A model generated the notes under the pieces. That model was not told the DNA's origin. It made no database searches and saw only the letters and a program-made list of their open reading frames with translations. A DNA stretch of 9,194 bases from DSPP01 sp964607165 (GTDB lineage Bacteria; Zixibacteria; MSB-5A5; DSPP01), in the NCBI GenBank assembly GCA_964607165.1, contig CAZSIT010000050.1, positions 1 to 9,194 of the forward strand, given 5' to 3'. This document shows positions 5,495 through 9,194 of the stretch, piece after piece (the first letter of the stretch is position 1; each line of letters starts with the position of its first letter). The translations under genes and the position numbers were made by a program.

Positions 5495-7141
5495 ATGAAA
5501 TTCCGTTTCGTTTTAAGCGCACTGACGTTCGCGTTCATTGCTTCCCCGCTTTCCGCCTCGGTTTTGCCGGAAGCCGCCCAGGCCGCCAAAAGCTACGAGG
5601 GAAAAACTCTGTACCTGCGAAAAACGCTCAACCAGTCCCGCAAGGTCTATTTGGACGTCCCCTTGGGAGAATTTCACTACGAATACAAAAAAGGGCGTTT
5701 GTTCCCCCTGCGCGAAGCGGTGCCGGTTCACATCGACAAAGTCGAAGCCAAAGAGAACGTCAAGTTCTCCATCTCCAGCAAACAGCTGGGAAAAACCGAA
5801 ATCGAGTTGAAATCGGATGACGGCAGCCCCATCACCAAAGAAGCGGTGGAAGCGACCGTCAACCGCAGCTTCACCCCAGAGCTGGGGGATGCTTCCACTA
5901 AACTTTATGTAGGTTCCAAGTCCAGCAAGGTTCTGCACGTTGATGGCTCTAACCATATGCCCGACCAGAAAGAAAGCGAGCGCTTTGCCACACTTGGCGA
6001 TGCCCAGGCGGCCGGTTACCGCAAATGCCTGGTCTGTTTCCGCACCTATCCAACCGTCTCCGGCTTCGAAAAGGAGCGCTATTTGGGCCAGCAGACGGCC
6101 TCGATGTTCCGCAACTATAACCCGGTGGTAACCGAGGACCGCCTGAACGACCGCGTGCGCACGGTCGGCAACAAGGTTCTGGATAATTGGCCGGCGCCCT
6201 TGAAGGGCTACAACTACAAATTCTACGTCGTCGAAAATGACGTCCCCAATGCCGTTGCCTGTCCCGCCGGCCAAATCTTCGTCACTACCGGTCTTTTGGA
6301 TGCCGTCGAATCGGAGGAAGAGTTAGAAGGGGTTTTGGCGCACGAAATCACCCACGTGGAAATGCGCCACGGCTACCGCCAATTTAGAAGTGCTCAAAAA
6401 GCGCAAACCATCTCCACCGCCGCCGGTATCCTGGCCGGGGTAATCACCGCCGCCAAAAGCAAGGATGACAAACTATCAAAGGGCGCCGCCGTCGCCAATG
6501 TCGTTACGCTTTTGGGCAACGTCTCTTCCGCCATCGCTCTTTCCGGCTATTCCCGCGGCTACGAGGAAGAAGCGGACAGCTACGCCTTGGCCTATTTAGC
6601 CACCCGTTCCTCCGGGAAATCAGGCCGTCCTTTTATGGCCACCCTGCGCAAGCTGCAATATTACACCGACGTGGAAGACATTCCCGAAGAGCAAGGTTTA
6701 GCCCTCTTCAAAACCCATCCCGATATCGCCGCGCGGGTCGATAAAGCCCAAAACGTGGAGGTCGCTCCGATTCAAAACACCGTCTTTTACGGTATGAGCA
6801 AAGGGGGCGATTTGGTTGCCACTTTGACTTTCGAGATGCAGGCCTTCACCGCCTACCGCAAAAAAGCCAGCGGCACGCCGGGCGAAAAAACCGAACTGCG
6901 TGTTTTTGCCTCACTGGAAACCACACCGAATCTGGGGGACAAGGACAAAGTCAAAGGCATCGTGCTAAAAACCGCCAAAGGGGATGTCGCGCTAGACAAC
7001 AAGGAAGACACCGAAGTTTTACCCTCCGATTTGGTCGGCTGCACGTTTTACAGCAACAAGCTGGATGATTTCATCTCCCCCATCGAATCGGTCAAATTGC
7101 CCTTGAAAAACGTGGCCCAGTGGACGAAGGCGAGTGATTGA
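5495..7141 (+). CDS. exported M48-family zinc metalloprotease with Ada-like zinc-knuckle segment
   Basis: This is a 548-residue protein. The start ATG 5495 lies 4 bases after AGGAGG and begins a signal peptide (MKFRFVLSALTFAFIASPLS, likely cut near ASA or AQA by residue 30), so it acts outside the cytoplasm. Residues about 30-130 form a lysine/glutamate-rich N-terminal region of unknown fold. Residues about 137-185 (LYVGSKSSKVLHVDG to GYRKCLVCFRTYP) match the Ada-type metal-binding segment, but serine replaces the usual first cysteine; CLVC (178-181) remains. The peptidase domain covers about 195-420. It contains NAVACPAGQIFVTTGLLDAV, the zinc site HEITH (283-287), a hydrophobic stretch around 305-350, GYEEEADSYA (third ligand within E357-E359) and KTHPDIAARV. 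Residues 425-548 form a C-terminal beta-rich domain. The layout resembles BepA/Oma1-like M48 peptidases used in envelope quality control. The gene stands alone with its own promoter. The M48 assignment is secure; the substrate is unknown. Confidence 0.93.
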   Translation: MKFRFVLSALTFAFIASPLSASVLPEAAQAAKSYEGKTLYLRKTLNQSRKVYLDVPLGEFHYEYKKGRLFPLREAVPVHIDKVEAKENVKFSISSKQLGKTEIELKSDDGSPITKEAVEATVNRSFTPELGDASTKLYVGSKSSKVLHVDGSNHMPDQKESERFATLGDAQAAGYRKCLVCFRTYPTVSGFEKERYLGQQTASMFRNYNPVVTEDRLNDRVRTVGNKVLDNWPAPLKGYNYKFYVVENDVPNAVACPAGQIFVTTGLLDAVESEEELEGVLAHEITHVEMRHGYRQFRSAQKAQTISTAAGILAGVITAAKSKDDKLSKGAAVANVVTLLGNVSSAIALSGYSRGYEEEADSYALAYLATRSSGKSGRPFMATLRKLQYYTDVEDIPEEQGLALFKTHPDIAARVDKAQNVEVAPIQNTVFYGMSKGGDLVATLTFEMQAFTAYRKKASGTPGEKTELRVFASLETTPNLGDKDKVKGIVLKTAKGDVALDNKEDTEVLPSDLVGCTFYSNKLDDFISPIESVKLPLKNVAQWTKASD

Positions 7142-7207
7142 GAAAAACCGGTTGACTTTGGAGGAAATGGTTATAGTTTTACTATTAGGTATTTGAAAGG
7201 AGATAGG

Positions 7208-8517
7208 GTGGTAAAAGGCATTTGTTTTTTTACAATAAAGTTTGTGTTCTTTGGTGTTTCAATTTTTGCTTCAACTCCGCTATTTGATACACCTGTAAGC
7301 TATAATACGGGCGACGGTCCTGCTTCAGTATTTGCTGTGGATCTTGATGGAGACAGTGCGCGCGATTTGGTAACAGCAAACGCTTATGGAAATTCTGTTT
7401 CGATCCTGATGAATCTTGGAAATGGGACTTTTGCTTCGCACCTCGATGACCCGGTTGTTAGTAATCCGTTTGCCATATATGCTTCGGACTTGGATGGGGA
7501 TGGAGACCAAGATTTGGCTATAGTCCATCAAGGTGGGTCGTCAGTTTCGGTTTTGAAAAATGATGGACAGGAATCTTCCCTATTCCATTTGATAACTACG
7601 GAATGGGGTCACCTGCTTACGGTATCGCAGTTGCTGATGTTGATGGGGATGGTGACTACGATATAGGTGTGGGGCATTATCCTGATTCTCTTTCAGTATT
7701 AAAAAATAACGGGAATGGAACTTTCGCTCCGAAAGTGAGCTATACAGCAGGCCCAATTCCTGTATTTGTTGTAGCCGCAGATATCGACAATGATGGAGAT
7801 AAAGATTTTGTGACGGCTAATCAATCATCAAACACTCTTTCCGTTTTGAAGAATAATGGAGATGGCACGTTTGCCCCAAAGATGGATTACACAACCAGCA
7901 GCAGCCCTCGTTCAGTATTTGCCTCAGACGTAAATGGCGATGGCAGCAAAGACCTGATAAGCGTCAGCTTAAATAGCAATCTTGTTTCGGTTTTAATGAA
8001 TAACGGGGACGGCACCTTTGCTACTAATGTTGATTATTTCATTAGTGGAAGCGCCCACTACTCAGTTTTTGCAGCTGATTTTAACAACGATACAAAACCT
8101 GATTTAGTGGCCACGAACTCGGACAGCGGTTCGGTTTCTGTATTGATAAACAATGGTGATGGAACTTTTGCGGCTAAGATGGACTATCCGGTCGGAGCCA
8201 ATCCCTATTCACTTTTTGCTTCTGATTTGGATGAGGATGGCGACATTGATTTAGCTGTGAGCAATTTATTTGTCAGTTCAGGACAAGTGTCGATACTAAA
8301 AAATATTGGTTGTAGGAGTAGTAAAGGCGATCTAAATGCAGATGGAGTTTTGACCTCTTCCGATGTTGTCTTAATGCTCAACTGCGTTTTTCTTGGAACG
8401 GGCAACTGCAATCTCTGTTTTGCCGATGTTAGCTGCAACGGCCTATTGACTTCTTCTGATGTCGTCATCGAACTAAACGCCGTCTTTCTCGGTGAGCCTA
8501 TCACCTGCTCCCCCTAA
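7208..8517 (+). CDS. secreted seven-repeat VCBS/FG-GAP beta-propeller with dockerin-like tail, frame broken near 7567
   Basis: The GTG at 7208 follows AAGGAG (7197-7202) by 5 bases and begins a signal peptide (MVKGICFFTIKFVFFGVSIFA). Seven repeats of about 48-50 residues follow. Each has a calcium-loop motif such as DLDGDGDQD or DINGDG-like DVNGDGSKD, and ends in VSVLKNNGDGTFA. Seven blades would close an integrin-like propeller. The end (from 8326) carries two dockerin-type calcium loops, GDLNADGVLTSSDVV and ADVSCNGLLTSSDVV, with several cysteines. Repeats 1-2 are in one frame and repeats 3-7 in another. The first frame runs on to a stop at 7664-7666; the second opens only at 7564, after the TGA at 7561-7563. 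Adding one base near 7567 restores a perfect repeat 2/3 junction and a protein of about 436 residues. The gene is more AT-rich than its neighbours. Its role (adhesion, or attachment to a cohesin or cell surface) is inferred from the family only. Confidence 0.85.
7562..7578 (+). other. single-base frameshift in repeat 2 of the propeller gene
   Basis: Reading GAT GGA and then continuing in the -1 frame gives KNDG-x-GIFPIPF, which aligns with KNNGNGTFAPKV of repeats 3 and 4 with exactly one residue at x. So one base is missing within 7564-7572. The same -1 frame has a TGA at 7561-7563, which places the shift after it. It is either a real mutation or a sequencing or assembly error. Confidence 0.8.
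8326..8514 (+). other. dockerin-like calcium-binding domain coding segment
   Basis: Within the propeller gene, two duplicated loops, GDLNADGVLTSSDVVLMLN and ADVSCNGLLTSSDVVIELN, each follow the dockerin/EF-hand spacing and end in a hydrophobic helix with VFLG. Cysteines in NCVFLGTGNCNLC and VSC, and the one near the C-terminus, may form disulfides. Such tails are common at the C-terminus of exported proteins in several uncultured phyla without any cellulosome. Confidence 0.7.
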
Positions 8518-8540
8518 ATCCAAAATTTCCCGCTGAATTG

Positions 8541-8646
8541 TCATGCTGAACGACTTGCCCCGACCTGTCCCGAGCTCGGTCGAGGGAGCGTAGCCGAGGG
8601 AAGCGCCAGGGGGTGCTTTTGTAGGGGCACAACACGCCGTGCCCCT
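8541..8646. repeat. cluster of dispersed palindromic repeats, including GTAGGGGC-family copy 3
   Basis: The cluster starts with TCATGCTGAACGACTTG (8541-8557), a motif seen in interspersed repeats. It includes the perfect palindrome CCGAGCTCGG (8570-8579) and then a third GTAGGGGC (8621-8628). In this copy AGGGGCAC (8623-8630) pairs with GTGCCCCT (8639-8646) over an 8-base loop; the right arm reads GCCCCTTTG instead of GCCCCTAC, so the copy is degenerate. It lies 24-130 bases after the propeller gene and could terminate its transcript. Confidence 0.6.
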
Positions 8647-8829
8647 TTGCATCAGGAATTATTCCTAACTCAACTTGTTGTCTCCCAACACCCGAACTTT
8701 TCAGAATAAAATATTTTCCCTTTTATTTTTGCGTTTTTTCTCAATAATCTTGCCGGATTACTCTTTTCTGCTCTCACAATTTGTTGCTCTTTAATCTCTT
8801 ATCCCCGCTTTCAAAATCCAAATAAAAAT
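8647..8829. other. AT-rich non-coding stretch
   Basis: No credible gene is present on either strand. The plus strand is rich in T and pyrimidines. A small near-palindrome AGGAAT-T-ATTCCT lies at 8654-8666. I see no convincing promoter. The AT-rich character contrasts with the structured block that starts at 8830. Confidence 0.5.
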
Positions 8830-9020
8830 TGAGGCAAAAACTGATGCCCGACTATTAGTAGAGGGCCTGCCCGAGCCGAGTGCTCGCGCTCGGCCAGGGA
8901 TGTGGTGACGACCGCACCTTCAAACTGGTAGCCGGCACTTTAGTGTCGGAAACCAAAAAGACAAAAACGGTTGCCCTTCTGAGGCAAAACAGAATGGTCA
9001 GCTATTAGTAGAGGGATGTG
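8830..9020 (+). repeat. direct repeat: two invariant blocks around a divergent 12-base core, period 150
   Basis: TGAGGCAAAA (8830-8839 and 8980-8989) and CTATTAGTAGAGGG (8852-8865 and 9002-9015) are each repeated without a mismatch. The 12 bases between them (8840-8851 and 8990-9001) match at only 4 positions, about chance level. Copy 2 continues AGGG-ATGTG. In copy 1 the same ATGTG comes only after 34 extra bases. I find no third copy in the window. Confidence 0.8.
8866..8899. repeat. 34-bp palindromic insertion inside repeat copy 1
   Basis: The arms are CCTG-C-CCGAGC (8866-8876) and GCTCGG-C-CAGG (8888-8898), with an 11-base loop. The insert is bounded by AGGG on both sides (8862-8865 and 8896-8899), and its removal recreates copy 2 exactly (AGGG then ATGTG). 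It thus resembles a mobile REP-type hairpin with a 4-base target duplication. The arms resemble the CCTGTCCCGAGCTCGG palindrome near 8565. Confidence 0.6.
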
Positions 9021-9183
9021 TGTAGCGGGATGAGCTTGAAAAGGGTGTTGGAAGTCGACTCCTTCCCCCTCCAAGAGTAAATATACCAAGTAGGTTCCCA
9101 ACCCTCGAGGGTTAAACCCAAGTCCGTATAGGACCAAACTGTCGTGCCCCACTTGAGATTTGGACAGGTATAATCGTATAATT

Positions 9184-9189
9184 AGGAGG
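9184..9189 (+). promoter_or_regulatory. ribosome-binding site of a gene starting beyond the window edge
   Basis: AGGAGG is a full-strength Shine-Dalgarno sequence and no start codon follows before the end at 9194, so a start would be expected within the next few bases outside. Two TATAAT boxes (9169-9174 and 9177-9182) lie just before it. The second is 18 bases after TTGAGA (9153-9158), but its start point would coincide with the AGGAGG, so a promoter for this gene is more likely further upstream. Confidence 0.55.
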
Positions 9190-9194
9190 TTCGA

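Larger units (their letters stand above)
8830..9194 (+). ncRNA. candidate structured RNA or mobile-element end upstream of a gene outside the window
   Basis: There is no coding sequence here but a dense series of possible stems. These include CCGGCAC/GTGTCGG with a TTTA loop (8932-8949), TTCTG/CAGAA (8977-8994), GGAAG/CTTCC (9050-9066) and the perfect AACCCTC/GAGGGTT (9100-9113), which competes with GGGTT/AACCC (9109-9119). GTCC/GGAC flanks GTATA (9122-9134). A ribosome-binding site ends the block. A long structured leader directly before an ORF recalls the omega-RNA (HEARO) upstream of IscB, retron msr-msd before a reverse transcriptase, or a riboswitch. The box GTAGCGGGATG (9023-9033) reminds me of HEARO RNAs, but this is memory only. 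The strand is inferred from the ribosome-binding site. Confidence 0.3.

Noticed and set aside
7550..7602. Programmed -1 ribosomal frameshift in the propeller gene
   Set aside because: The A-run at 7555-7559 does not make a proper slippery heptamer, and the -1 frame meets TGA at 7561-7563. A slip at the A-run would therefore terminate.
8841..8960. tRNA or rRNA fragment
   Set aside because: No cloverleaf with a T-loop TTC-type motif and no familiar rRNA segment could be found; the stems are of REP and simple hairpin type.
8830..9020. CRISPR array or DGR template/variable repeat pair
   Set aside because: Only two copies, a 150-base period and a variable core inside the repeat do not fit CRISPR. 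The differing core positions are not adenine-specific, so a diversity-generating retroelement pair is not supported.
8940..9152. Minus-strand open frame of 70 codons
   Set aside because: It overlaps the repeat and hairpin block, has no recognisable domain and no ribosome-binding site that stands out.

Overview
The window looks like part of the chromosome of an uncultured bacterium. The evidence is a metabolic core (CobO, TrxB, LipA), a Crp/Fnr regulator, Shine-Dalgarno-led starts with TTG and GTG usage, and an exported M48 metalloprotease. An exported beta-propeller protein ends in dockerin-like calcium loops, and there are many dispersed palindromes of the form GTAGGGGC...GCCCCTAC. VCBS repeats combined with dockerin-like tails are frequent in candidate phyla of the FCB group such as Zixibacteria. 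That placement is an inference and is not proven by anything here.

Layout. Positions 1-458 hold the 3' remnant of an integron integrase gene on the minus strand. It keeps the C-terminal catalytic box but has lost everything upstream. Its tail carries an apparent in-frame 123-bp insertion bounded by 12-bp direct repeats. A four-helix membrane protein gene (455-856, minus) abuts the remnant exactly, with its own plausible promoter at 917-946. After a pyrimidine-rich gap come cobO (cob(I)alamin adenosyltransferase) and an atypical short-chain dehydrogenase/reductase. These two are translationally coupled through a TTGA overlap. A 154-bp spacer with two hairpins and a possible promoter leads to trxB, lipA and a Crp/Fnr-type regulator. 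lipA and the regulator overlap by GTGA, so trxB-lipA-crp probably forms one operon linking thiol redox, lipoate synthesis and an unknown signal.

Positions 5204-5430 are a mosaic of dispersed palindromic repeats. They are followed at once by a good promoter (TTGACA-18-TATTTT) and an exported M48 peptidase that carries an Ada-like zinc-knuckle segment lacking its usual first cysteine. The next gene (7208-8517) is visibly more AT-rich. It encodes a secreted seven-repeat propeller plus a two-loop dockerin-like tail, but one base is missing in repeat 2, so the reading frame is broken near 7567.

Positions 8518-9194 contain no gene that I can support. The first part holds more dispersed repeats and an AT-rich stretch. 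The last 365 bases are the most unusual part of the window: a direct repeat built of two invariant blocks (TGAGGCAAAA and CTATTAGTAGAGGG) around a divergent 12-base segment, occurring twice exactly 150 bases apart. One copy carries a 34-bp palindromic insertion. Many further hairpins follow, and the stretch ends in a strong ribosome-binding site for a gene that starts just outside the window. This looks like a structured, possibly guide-like non-coding RNA or the end of a mobile element. Its identity cannot be settled without the flanking sequence.
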